Shown: in pieces, positions 10,684 through 21,527 of the stretch
Layout of the letters: every line of letters begins with the position of its first letter
How positions within the stretch are numbered: the stretch's first letter is position 1
Source of the DNA: Mesoplasma lactucae ATCC 49193
GTDB taxonomy: Bacteria; Bacillota_I; Bacilli_A; Mycoplasmatales; Mycoplasmataceae
Length of the DNA stretch: 64,000 bases
Assembly: GCF_002441935.1 (NCBI RefSeq)
Contig: NZ_CP023668.1
Location: forward strand, 248,001 to 312,000
Reading direction: 5' to 3'
Program-made: the position numbers and the translations under genes
Notes under the pieces: generated by a model
What the model was told of the DNA's origin: nothing
Database searches by the model: none
Seen by the model: only the letters and a program-made list of their open reading frames with translations

Positions 10684-12105
10684 ATGGCAAAAACAAAAAA
10701 ATTAAACTCTAAAGCCCAATTAAAAAATATCAAAACTATTCCTCAATTTATGGATTATGTAACTGAATATTTAGAACAAAACGATAATCGTTTAGAACAA
10801 GAAGATTTATTAGCTGCTTTAAATACTGCAATCATTGGAATCACCGATGAAGAAGTTAATGAAGTTTTAGATGAACTTAACAACAAAGATGTAATCTTTA
10901 CAGATGTTGATGAAGAAGATTTAGACATTGATGAAGAAGATGTTGATTTAGATTCATTATCATACGATGATGAAGAAGATGAAGAAGAATCTGATGATGA
11001 AGATGAACCAAAAGCTAAAAAACCAAAAGCTAAAAAGAAAGCAAAAGAACCTGTTAGAGTAAACGGAATCTCAAACGAAACTAAAATTCAAGATATTATT
11101 AAAGCTTACTTTAACAAAATTGGGAATTCAAAAATCCTTTCTAAAAAAGAAGAAGTTGAATATGCTAAGATGCTTGAATCAGATGATCCTGAAGAAGTAA
11201 AAGAAGGAAGAGAAAAATTAATCACTTCTAACCTAAAATTAGTTATTTCTGTAGCTAGAAAACACTTAAATCGTGGTTTAGATTTTGCAGATTTAATTGA
11301 AGAAGGAAACGTTGGGTTAATGAAAGCTGTTGATAAATTTGACTATACAAAAGGGTTCAAATTCTCAACTTATGCAACTTGATGAATTCGTCAAGCAATC
11401 ACTCGTGCGATTGCAGATCAAGCAAGAACTATTCGTATTCCGGTTCACATGGTTGAAACAATTAACAAATTAACAAGAATTGAAAGATCACTAACTCAAG
11501 AATTAAGCCGTGAACCTACACCAGAAGAAATCGCTGAAAAAGTTGGTGGGGGAATGACTCCTGAAAAAGTTATTGATATTAAAAAACTTTCAGTTGAACC
11601 AGTTTCATTAGAAAAACCATTTGGTGATGAAGATGATACTCACTTTGGAGACTTTGTTGAAGATAAAGATATGATTTCTCCAGATGACTATGCAGAAAAA
11701 CAATCATTATGCGAAGTAATTGATGGTTTATTTGTTGAAATGTTAGCACCACGTGAAGAAAAAGTTATTCGTATGCGTTTTGGAATTATTCCAACTAAAT
11801 TACGTACAATTATTCGTTTAGCAGTTGAATGTGAAGACGAACAAGCAGAATTATTAAAAGAAACTGTTAAAGAATTAGGGTTACATTACGACACTCCAAT
11901 TGAAAAAGTTAGAGCAATTGATAATCCTGTTTTACAAGAACAACTAAGTAAATATGATTCTCCAAAAACTTTAGAAGAAGTTGGAAAAGAATTAAAAGTT
12001 ACTCGTGAACGTATTAGACAAATTGAAGCAAAAACAATTCGTCGTTTCAAACCAAGTGCAAATAATCCAAAAGCAAAAATTTTAAGAGAATTCTTTAAAG
12101 GATAA
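10684..12105 (+). CDS. rpoD: Main RNA polymerase sigma factor (RpoD/SigA)
   Basis: The product has 473 residues. Order of parts: an N-terminal region-1.1-like domain (~1-75), a very acidic stretch followed by lysine-rich [13 protein letters not shown] (~76-122), region 1.2-2 ([40 protein letters not shown]), region 3, and region 4 with [22 protein letters not shown] as the -35-binding helix-turn-helix. Region 4 is split: RMRFGI and TLEEVG are separated by ~60 residues where Bacillus SigA has only a few. It recognises the housekeeping promoters and is probably the only major sigma factor. The stop overlaps the trmK start by one base (TAATG). Confidence 0.97.
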
Positions 12106-12818
12106 TGAAAATTAAAAATAATGCACGTTTAGATTTGATTGTTGAACAAATCAACCCAAATTCAGTTATTGCTGATATTGGAACAGATCACGCTTATTTA
12201 CCAATCAAAGCGATTAATAATAAGCAAGCTAAACATGCATATGCAGTTGATGTAAATGAAAAGCCTTTACATCAAGCAAGTGAAAATATTAAAAAGGCTA
12301 ATTTATCAGATGACATTGAAACCATTTTGTCTGATGGATTAGACTTTTTTAATAAAAACAAGACTTATTTGGATTATGTTGTAATTGCAGGATTAGGTTC
12401 AACAACAATTTCAGAAATTTTAGCAAACGATTATGAAGGAATACAAACTTATCTTTTATGCTCTAACACTAACCCTAGTTTAATTCGTAAAAAACTTCAA
12501 GAAAAAGGTTTAATGATTAAACAAGAAAAGTTCTTTTTAGACAATAATAAGAAATATTGATTAATTGAAGCTGTAAGAGAAAACGGAAGGGTTATAAAAA
12601 CTAGTTTTGATGTTAATATTGGTACAGATGAAACACTTTTCTTTGATCCTGAATACCGTAATTGACTATTTGAAGAGCTGGTTAAAAACGAAAATATTAA
12701 AAATGTTTCTAAAGATAAGAAAAAACAAAAAGAAGTTAAAAAAGTAATTAAACAAATTAGAAAGGCTATTAAATATGGAAACCGCGAAATTAATAAAATA
12801 TCTCGAAAAGAAATTTAG
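12105..12818 (+). CDS. trmK: tRNA (adenine(22)-N1)-methyltransferase
   Basis: The product has 237 residues. The SAM-binding motif VIADIGTDHAYLPI and the downstream VVIAGLGSTTISEIL segment are those of the TrmK (YqfN) family, which makes m1A22 in tRNA. The C-terminus is a lysine-rich helix. It follows rpoD with a one-base overlap and its 3' end overlaps the next gene by 44 bases. The order sigA-trmK-nif3 is that of Bacillus subtilis, which supports the assignment. Confidence 0.92.
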
Positions 12819-13563
12819 CCCGAAATTAGCAGCAGATTGAGATAATGTTGGGGTACAATTGTTTTCTAAAACAAACCCTGATTTAACTGCTGATATTAAT
12901 AAAGTTTTAGTTTGTTTAGATGTTACTAATTCAATCGTTGACTTTGCTTGTGAAAACAATTATCAAATGATTATTTCTCGTCATCCCTTAGTTTTTAACG
13001 AACTAAGTCAAGAAAAGAAAACTAAAAAACAATTATTTAAGAAATTAGAAGAAAACAACATTGTTGTTTTTTCTATTCATACAAATTATGATGCTTCGCC
13101 AAATCAAGGATTGTTAGAAATAATTGATAAAGTGATGCCAATTTTAAAAAATAAGCGTTTTGGATCTGATAAAGAAGGATATTCTATTCGCTTAAAAAAT
13201 AGTTATCGTTTGAATGACTTTATTAGTAATCTAGAATTAATCTTTAAAAAAGCAAATGTTCAAGTTAATGAACAAATGCTAAACCAAACTGACATTAATG
13301 AATTTGATATTATCAGTGGATCTGGTGCATCAAGTCTAATTGAAGAAAAAACAACAAATACAATTTTTATCACTGGAGAAGCCAAATGAAATGAACTTGT
13401 ATATGCTGCTGATAACAACATTGCAATGGTGTTATTAGGACATTACATGGAAGAATACTTTGTGCCTCAAATTGTAGATCTATTGAGAAATAGTTTTAGT
13501 GATATGACAATCGATGGATTCGATATAGGAAATAAAATATTAAATTATAAAGAGGTGAAATAA
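12775..13563 (+). CDS. Nif3/DUF34-family dinuclear metal protein
   Basis: The product has 262 residues, the short form without the inserted PII-like domain of Bacillus YqfO. Family motifs are WDNVGVQ near the N-terminus, SRHPLVF, HTNYDASPNQG and the C-terminal LGHYMEE. The metal ligands His70, the Asp of NYDAS and the C-terminal His/Glu pair are present, but the first His of the usual HHP motif is Arg69. The family is old and widespread and its reaction is not settled. The start ATG lies inside the end of trmK and the stop overlaps the helicase ATG (TAATG). Confidence 0.88.
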
Positions 13564-14945
13564 TGAAATTTAGTGATTTTGGATTTAAAAAATTTATAAA
13601 TGATGGTTTAGAACAAAAAGGTTTTGATAAACCAACAACCATTCAAGCTGAAGTAATCCCGTACTTTAAAAAACACCAAAATGTTGTTGCTAAGGCTCAT
13701 ACTGGAACTGGAAAAACTTATGCTTTCTTACTACCAATTTTAAATAATCTAAACTATAGCAATCATGATGATGTGCAAGCTTTAATAATTGCACCAACTC
13801 GTGAATTAGCAAAACAAATTTATAGTGAAACTCAATACTTCAAACAATTTAATCCCGATTTAACAATCGGATTATATATTGGTGGAGAAGACACTGAAAA
13901 ACAAAAACAAGGTTTAGAAAATAAACAACCAATGATAGCAATTGGAACTCCACAAAAAGTTAAAGAATTATATGATGAAAACTTATTAAGAGTAACAACA
14001 GCTTCTTGAGTTGTTGTTGATGAGTTTGATATGATTTTTGACTTAGGTTTCTTTGATGATCTTGATTATTTAATGGCAAGAATCAGAAAAGACTCTGTTA
14101 AATCATTATTTTCAGCAACTATGAACCCTCAATTAATTCCGTTTGTTAAAAAATATATCAATAATCCAGTATTTATTGATCAAGTTGAAAACAATACTGA
14201 AAAAGAAAACATTAAAAACATTATGATTGATGCTAAAAACCGTGATGATAAATTAGTTTTACAAACTTTGGTAAAACAAATTAATCCATATATTGCAATT
14301 GTCTTTGTTAATAATAAAGATGAAGTTTCAGAAGTTGTTAACTGATTAAGAGAAGTTGGGATTCAAAACATTGGAGAAATGCATGGTGATTTACAACCAA
14401 GAACTCGTGCTTCAATGTTAAAGAAAATTAAAAACAATGAATTTAAATATATTGTTGCTACTGATATTGCTGCTCGTGGAATTGATATTGAAGGAGTTAG
14501 TCATGTTATTTCAATTGATTTACCAAAAGATTTATCATATTACATCCATAGAGCTGGAAGAACTGGTAGAGGAAAATTAACTGGGGAATCTTATGTTATT
14601 TTCAACGCTAAAAACCAAGAAAAAATTCAATTCTTAAAACAAAAAGGAATTAATTTTGAAATGATGCGTTTGATTGATGGAAAAATTGTTCCAGAAAAAA
14701 CAAAAGTAGCTAAGAAAAAGAAACCTGGACAAATCTCTGCTGAAGAACAACTTGTATTAAGTAAATATAAAGATAACAAGGGTAAAAATGTGAAACCTGG
14801 TTATAAGAAAAAACGTAAATATGAGATGGAAAAAATCAAAAAACAAAAGAGAAGACAACATATTAAAGAAAATATTGAGAAAATAAAGAAAAACAAATAT
14901 CGTAAAAGAGCTCAAGAAGTTTTTGGAAAAGATATTGAAGATTAA
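13563..14945 (+). CDS. DEAD-box RNA helicase (CshB-like)
   Basis: The product has 460 residues. Motifs in order: Q motif TTIQAEVIP, Walker A AHTGTGKT (45-52), PTRELAKQ, motif II DEFD (153-156, in place of DEAD), SAT, and the C-terminal HRAGRTGRG (from ~329). A strongly basic tail of ~90 residues, rich in KKKRKYEMEK-like segments, follows and probably binds RNA. The enzyme should unwind RNA during ribosome assembly or mRNA turnover. The position after nif3 is that of cshB (yqfR) in Bacillus. Start ATG overlaps the nif3 stop, so translation is coupled. Confidence 0.93.
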
Positions 14946-14964
14946 AAAATAGGAAGAAGATTTG

Positions 14965-16656
14965 ATGTCTGAACAAGTAAGTAAAAAAACTAAAAAAACA
15001 ACAATCGATAGTGAAGAAATCTACAAAAGTCCTTTATATGAAAAAAATAAAGATGACTTTATTTCAAAATCACAAAAAAGCTTAGCAAATAAGTATTATT
15101 TTAAGCACCAATTTAAGAAAGATTTATTATTAATTATTCTTTCAGCCTTTTTAACAATGATTGCTTTTGACTACTTCGTGTCGCCAACAGGGGGACAAGG
15201 GGTTTATCCTGGAGGACTTGGTTCAATTGCTAAGTTTATTGCTGTTAAAACAAATCCAGGAACTAGTGCTGAAATCATTGCAAAACAAGGAACTTATTAC
15301 TACATTTGATACTTAGTAATTAATATCCCTTTTATTGCTTTTGGATTATGAAAGCTTGGTTTAAGGTTTACATTATTAACCTTATTGTACATTTTGTTAC
15401 AAATTGCTTTTGATCAAATTGTAAGTCACATTCCAGTTATTAATCCTCAATCATGACACATGATTATTGATTATCCTTTAATTTCAAAATTCGGAAGCGT
15501 TTGAAACTCAGTTATCTGATTATTCGTTTTCGCATTTATTGGAGGAGCTTTAGTTGGGTATGCTTATTCATGAGTTTATCGTGCTAATGGTTCAGCTGGA
15601 GGAACTGATTTTGTAACAATGTATGTTTCTCAAAAGAAAAACAAAAACATTGGATCAGTTAATGCTTATGCTAACTATATAATTCTTGCTTTAATTATTA
15701 TTTTAAATACTGCTTTAATGGGAGTTAATGAAATTTCAGCTCAAACTAAAGTCAGTGTTTTAAACCAAGCAAGTGACTCAGAACTAACTGATTTTGCAAA
15801 ATGAATTTATACAAATCAAAGTGATTTAACTTGATTTCAAGAGCTGCAACATTCATTTAATGTTCAATCAACCGCTAACAAAATTGCCTTAAATGGTTCA
15901 ACTGATGCTGATAGATTTGCGGATGCAATGGTTAATCATAAAATGGAATTTGAAAAAACTTATCAATTAATGATTACCTCATTGGCTGATGAAAGTTTAT
16001 TTGATGTTAAATATACTAAAGGTATGATTAACAAAATGCGTTTCTACTACGTATTTGGGCCATCATTATTTGCATCAATTGTTTATGTAATTATTTCTTC
16101 AATTACTACAAATGCCGGATATCCTAAATTCAAAGTTCGTACCTATGTAATTAGTACTGAACAACCTGATGCTATTATCAAAGTCTTACAAGACAATGGT
16201 TATAGAAATGAAATCACAATTGAAAAACCTGATGAAATCTTAGTAAAAGGAATTCAATCAACTGATAAACGTATTATGACTTTATCAATGACTGTAATTA
16301 ACTGAAAAAACATCAAACAATTTATCTTTGAACAAGATGAAAACATGCATGTAAAAGTCATTGCAACTAAGAAAATTGAAGGAAAATTTGACTATGAGTT
16401 TAGTAATGACCATACTCAAAACTACTTCCACTCTCAAATTGTTAATGATCCACGTCAAATGAAAAAAATCGAACGTGCTTCATTTCAAAAAACCAAGAGT
16501 GAAATCATAGAAAACAGTCAAAAAGAAGCACGTAGAAAAAAAGCTGCTGCTAAAAAAGCTAAAGAACACGATGCAAAAGTGAAAAATAGACATCAACGTT
16601 GGCCATATACAATGTTTGATAAGATTAAGAATTTTTTCAAAAAGAAATCTAAATAA
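14965..16656 (+). CDS. YitT family membrane protein, enlarged
   Basis: The product has 563 residues, about twice the usual YitT length. It has a charged N-terminal cytoplasmic part (~1-52), then membrane segments with SPTGGQGVYPGGLGSI and the family's signature ANGSAGGTDFVTMYVSQKKN. A polar insertion of ~100 residues (about 255-355) interrupts the membrane domain. The C-terminal DUF2179 ligand-type domain follows (KVRTYVISTEQPDAIIKVLQ), then a tail rich in Lys and Ala. YitT proteins are membrane proteins of unknown transport role. The ATG at 14965 is preferred over TTG at 14962 because AGGAAGAAGA precedes it at the right distance. It is the last gene of the block. Confidence 0.8.
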
Positions 16657-16703
16657 TCTCGTTAAAATACAGAAATTCAAACACAAAATTCATAAGATAT
16701 TCC

Positions 16704-16709
16704 TATAAT
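16704..16709 (+). promoter_or_regulatory. -10 box upstream of secDF
   Basis: Perfect TATAAT in the 170-base gap between yitT and secDF. A start near 16716 would put the hairpin at 16745-16790 into the 5' leader of secDF. No good -35 box is seen. Confidence 0.45.
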
Positions 16710-16744
16710 AAAGGTATAAATGAAAGTGTTTATCATATATAATT

Positions 16745-16790
16745 AAAAAAGTTATGACAACACTAATCTAGTGTGTCAGACTTTTTTATC
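16745..16790 (+). terminator. Terminator-like hairpin between yitT and secDF
   Basis: Interrupted stem AAAAAAGT-TGAC-ACACT pairing with AGTGT-GTCA-ACTTTTTT, ending in a T run. It can be the terminator of yitT (89 bases after its stop) or, if the -10 box at 16704 is used, an attenuator in the secDF leader. It lies 37 bases before the secDF ATG. Confidence 0.65.
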
Positions 16791-16826
16791 TTTTATGAGG
16801 AAATAATTAACAAGGGAAGTAGTTAC

Positions 16827-19800
16827 ATGGACAAAAAAACTAACGGACGCAAAATAATTCGTCTTTTAAGCATTTTATTATTAACTGTTGCCCTTGTCTT
16901 AGGGATTGTTTTATCAAGCGTCAAGGTTGGTAAAGATGCTAAATATGGCGCTGAATACAATGGAACATACCAAGCCTCTGTTTTAGTTAAAAGTGATAAT
17001 ACAAAACAACAAGATAAGTTAAATATGAAAGAGATGTCTAAATCTCTTCAAGAAAAACTTTCACCTTTTAACGATGAACAAATTAATATTAATATCCAAG
17101 GAAAAGATCGTTTACAAGTTCGCGCTTCTAAAACTGCTTATAATAATAATCCATTAAATTTCCGTCAACAAATTGAATCAAATGGTGGAATGTTCATATT
17201 AAAAGATGTTAATGGAATTTATTCTGATATTTATTCAGAAGATGCAGTTAAAAAAGCGGTTGAAACAAATAACGAAAGAGCAACTTCAGATTTAATTTTT
17301 GATAAATCTGTTTCAACTGCTTCTTTAGGCAATGGTCAAGGTCGTTCTCCGTTTGTAAACATGTCATTAAAAACTTCTAAAGGCGCTAATGACCATTATG
17401 TTTTACAGGATGTGATTAGCGCTTTAACACAAGACCAAAAACAACCAAGGCTAACTTTTGTTACCGATTATGAACAATTGATTAATGAATTACGTTACTT
17501 CTATACCCTTGATGATACAAGAGAAGATTTTACTCAAGCATACTATGATCAAATTATTGTTCCCGCTCAAAAACAATATGAATTATTTAAAAAAAGCGAC
17601 AAGCGAGAAGATCAAATCAAAGCTCTTGTTTTAAGAAACTTATTCTCTGGGACAATTACTTATACAATCACTGGTGCTGGAACTGTAATAAATCAAACTA
17701 TTTCTTTATTAGACAAAACTAATCAATTTAATGGGGGTTCAAGTTCAATCAACATTGGTGGTCTAACTGTTTCCGGAACCGGTAACTACAATTCTTTTAA
17801 AGCTATGTTGTCAATTTTTACTCCTGCTAGCACCTCTTCATCTGTAGCTGTTACTAAATTAGGGTACACTCCAGCTATTACTTCAAACTTTATTTATGAT
17901 TCTGGAACCCCAAATGGCTTAAATGATAAATTAAAATTTGAACTTGACTATGCTGGAACTACTGGACTAAACTCTTTAGAAATCACTAAACAAGAAGCTT
18001 TTAATATTACAACAAGCTTCTTTATGACACAAATTATCTTTGCTGATTCAGCAAACAATATTGATAAGAATACTGGTGCTTATGGTTTAAATAAAGATCT
18101 TGTGAAACTATATCCTTCTCTACAAAACAACTTTTTATATAGAAATTATAAAAGTCCATATGCAATTATTGATGCAACTTCACAAAAAGACAATAAAGTC
18201 TCAGTGCCAGGTCTAGTTTCAAGCGACGTTGCCTTTATTGCTGAAAAGGACTTGGGTTCTGGGTCTTCTGACAGATTAAAGAGCACAGGATTTTACATTC
18301 CAACTGATAGTCAAACTACTGCAAGAAAAGCTGTTGCTTCAATCCAACAAAATACTCTTGGAGTTAGTTATATTGTTGAATCTGTTGTACCTATGACACC
18401 TTCAGTTAGTCATGGCGCATATATTGCTTCAATCGTTTTCTTAAGTATCATTGCTTTAGCTTTGGCCTTATTCTTGTTATTCTTCTACAGATTAATGGGG
18501 TTATATACAATAGTAATTGCAGCAACTTCTGCAGCGCTCTTATTATTAATTGGTTCTTTAGGATTCCATATCGCTATTGGTCCACAATTCATATGTGCGT
18601 TATTCTTAACTATTGCAGTAATTGTTGATGTAAGTATGATTCTGTTTGATTCATTCCAAGATAACTTCTATAAGAAGCATCAAGGAGCTATGACATCATT
18701 CAAAATTAGTAATAAAGAAACTTGATCAATTGCAATTGACGCATTAATTGCAGCCTTCATTCCAAGTGTTGTCTTATTCTGAGTTGGAAATGGTGAAATT
18801 AAAAACTTTGCTACATTAGCAACAATCGGGGTGTTCTTAGCATTGATTCTAGGATTATGTTTAGGACGTTTAATCTATTGATTATTAATGAAGAGCAAAT
18901 GAGTTATCGATAACCCATGATTATTACCAATTGATACTGAATTTAGATCATTTAAAACAGCTAAATTAGAATACGACATTAATCAATGCCAACAATATTT
19001 AGCAAAAATGGACAAGAAGACTAAATATACAAGTAAAGAATTAATAAAGATTAAACAAATGACTGATAAATTAGCAAAACTTCAAGCTGAGTATGCTAAA
19101 AAAGAAGTCGAACTTGATAAAAAAACTGTTCTTCAAGATGAAAAAACTGTTAAGTCACTTAATAAACAAAAATCTCGCTTAGAACAATGAAAACAAAAAG
19201 TTCTTAAATTCTTTAAAAAAGAAAATAAAGAATCTTGAATTGGAAATAAATTTGATGAACAAATCGAAGATATTGATTATCTAACTCAATTAAACAGTGA
19301 ACAAGCAGTTGATGAAACTGAACAAAAAGATTTAGATATTAACGACTTATCAATTTCTCAAAAGACTAACGTTTATAACAAGACAAAATGAGTTAGTCGT
19401 GTAGGAATGATTCTTGTTCCAATAATTCTATTAATTGGTGTTTTAGCAGCAATTATTGGTGGAACAATTGGACCAAGATATAGTTCTGCTTATGGTAAAG
19501 GACAAGTCTTTGTAGTTTATAATGCAAATAATTCAACCGCTGCTTTATCAAACACTTATGACAAAATTATCGAACCTGGAGCAATGATTAATGATGATAA
19601 TAAATCAGATGATGCTCAAAAATTAAGAAACAAGCTTGCTGAATTAAGAAAAGAAGCAGCTGATAGTAAAAAACCATTAACTGATGCAGAAAAAGCTAAT
19701 ATTGTTTCTGAATTTTATAAATATGTAATTGATGAAAATTTATACACTACAATCAATGGTTCAGCTACTGGAATTAAGCTAAAATCAAGTAGGTTAGATT

Positions 19801-20903
19801 TCGAAGTCATACCAAATTACATATTCTTGAATCCAAGTAATGATCCTACTCCAAGTGCAGCTGTTCAAATTACTTCAAATTCAACAGACCAACACTCAAG
19901 ATCACAATTTAAAAAATTATTACGTTTTATTGCAAACGGACAATGAAACATTAATACTGATGAAGACGCAAACGTTGATGATGGATTAAAAGCTTATGAT
20001 TTAGCTCCTTACTCATCATCACAACAATTACGTGATATCGGAATTGTTCTTGGAATTATGCTTGCAGCCTTAATCATCTACATGGTAATTAGATTTAAAT
20101 GAACTTACTATGTGGCTTTAGCATTAGGATTGGTTTTAGCTGTTGGATTAGTATTCGCTTTAGCGGTAATCTTCAGAATTCCTTTCTCAGTTGAAATGTT
20201 AAGTGGAATTGCCTTCTTAATAACTTTCACATTAATTACAATGATGTTAGTTTTAGGAAAAGGTAAGAATACTTTAAACGCTGAAAAGAAAGACAAATTA
20301 GAAACTTACTTTGACAAAGAAATTAAGTTAAACGCTGATATTCGCCAAAAGAAATATGATTATAAACAAAAACTTGCAAATCTTAAAAAAGAAATCAAGA
20401 AATTGAAAAAAGAATTGCATTCATACGAAAAACGTGAAAAACGTGGAGTAAGTATTGATGCTGAAGCAAAACAAAATACGCAGACTCAACTTGAACAACT
20501 TCAAGAACAATACAAAACAGTTAAAAAAGTTGATGGCGAAGAATTCAAACAATTCAAAATTAAAACTGATAAACAAATTAATGAACTATCACGTAAGAAC
20601 CTTTACTTTAAAGACTTATATGGTAAATTAATTGACTTCTCAGTTTGAAGAATGATAACAATTGGAGTCTTATTCTTAGCAACTGCATTAGTGATGACTG
20701 TTACAATGCCATCAATCTTCAGTTTAGGACTAATTATTTTAATTGGAATTATTGTGGGATCAATAGTATCATTATTTATTGTGGTACCTGTTTGAGTATT
20801 CTTTGAGAAGAAACGTATCAGAAGTGCATTCGGTTATAAAAACTTCGTGAATTCACTTAAAGTATCCCAAGAAGAACAAATCGTTAAAGGAATTAACGAT
20901 TAA
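16827..20903 (+). CDS. secDF: SecDF protein-export membrane protein (fused, very large)
   Basis: The product has 1358 residues with SecD and SecF fused. It has an N-terminal helix, a large extracytoplasmic P1-like domain (~60-540), then a cluster of helices with VIVDVSMILFDSFQDNF, the counterpart of the SecD transmembrane-4 motif with its Asp. A charged coiled-coil-like stretch (~705-850) leads to the SecF half: a helix (~865), GGTIGPRYSSAYGKGQ, a second extracytoplasmic domain and further helices, with another lysine-rich coiled coil (~1150-1270) inside. The second half lacks the usual SecF helix-4 motif. SecDF uses proton motive force to pull exported proteins. An AAGGGAAG site precedes ATG 16827; an upstream in-frame GTG at 16773 lies in the hairpin and is rejected. 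In Bacillus, secDF also lies close to apt and relA. Confidence 0.85.
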
Positions 20904-20924
20904 TAAAACAGAGGTGGAAGAGAA

Positions 20925-21437
20925 ATGGATTTTAAAAAATATATTACAGATGTTCCAAATTTCCCAAAAGAAGGGGTAGTGTTTAAAGACATTACTACTC
21001 TTTTAAATGATCCTGAGGCATTTAAAGCTGTGATTGATGAAATGTCACAATTTGTAAAAGAACAAGGAGCAACTGCAATTGTTGCTCCAGAAGCAAGAGG
21101 GTTTGTTTTTGCAAGTGCTATTGCTTATGTAACAGGAACTAAATTTGTTCTAGTTAGAAAACCTGGTAAATTACCAAGAAAAACTAATGAAGTAGAATAT
21201 ACTTTAGAATATGGAACAAGTAAATTACAAATGCAACAAGGTGATTTAACTCCAAATGATAAAGTTGTTATCGTTGATGATATCTTAGCTACAGGAGGAA
21301 CAATTGATGCAATTATCGAATTAATCGATAAAGAACATGCTGAAATTGTTGGTATTGAATTTTTAGCTGATATTACCGAATTACACGATAAAGAACTAGA
21401 AAAGAAATACAAAGTTAAATCATTAATTAACTACTAA
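20925..21437 (+). CDS. apt: Adenine phosphoribosyltransferase
   Basis: The product has 170 residues, full length. The N-terminal YITDVPNFPKEGVVFKDIT and APEARGF segments and the PRPP-binding motif VVIVDDILATGGT are typical of Apt. It converts adenine and PRPP to AMP, the purine salvage route on which Mollicutes depend. AGAGGTGGAAG precedes the ATG. It lies 21 bases after secDF and is closed by a terminator before relA; this order is conserved in Bacillus. Confidence 0.96.
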   Translation: MDFKKYITDVPNFPKEGVVFKDITTLLNDPEAFKAVIDEMSQFVKEQGATAIVAPEARGFVFASAIAYVTGTKFVLVRKPGKLPRKTNEVEYTLEYGTSKLQMQQGDLTPNDKVVIVDDILATGGTIDAIIELIDKEHAEIVGIEFLADITELHDKELEKKYKVKSLINY

Positions 21438-21449
21438 TAATAACGATAG

Positions 21450-21479
21450 AAACGAACTTTTTGAGAGTTCGTTTTTATT
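21450..21479 (+). terminator. Terminator after apt
   Basis: Stem AAACGAACT / AGTTCGTTT with a short loop and a following T run. Confidence 0.85.
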
Positions 21480-21495
21480 TATCGTGTTCATAGAA

Positions 21496-21501
21496 TATAA
21501 T
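21496..21501 (+). promoter_or_regulatory. -10 box of the relA-hisS-aspS operon
   Basis: TATAAT lies 26 bases before the relA ATG, directly after the apt terminator, with ribosome site AGAGGAG at 21512. Confidence 0.55.
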
Positions 21502-21527
21502 TATTTTAATTAGAGGAGTTTATTAAC

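Noticed and set aside
7337-16656. Bacillus-like order era-recO-glyS-dnaG-rpoD-trmK-nif3-helicase as something novel.
   Set aside because: It is the ancestral Firmicute arrangement and is expected in Mollicutes.
16773-16826. In-frame GTG start that would lengthen secDF by 18 codons.
   Set aside because: It lies in the terminator-like hairpin and has no ribosome site; ATG 16827 has AAGGGAAG at the right distance and begins a normal basic N-terminus.
20108-20296. Minus-strand ORFs inside secDF, apt, hisS, ATPase and similar genes.
   Set aside because: They are antisense shadows of strongly conserved plus-strand genes with no ribosome sites or family features.
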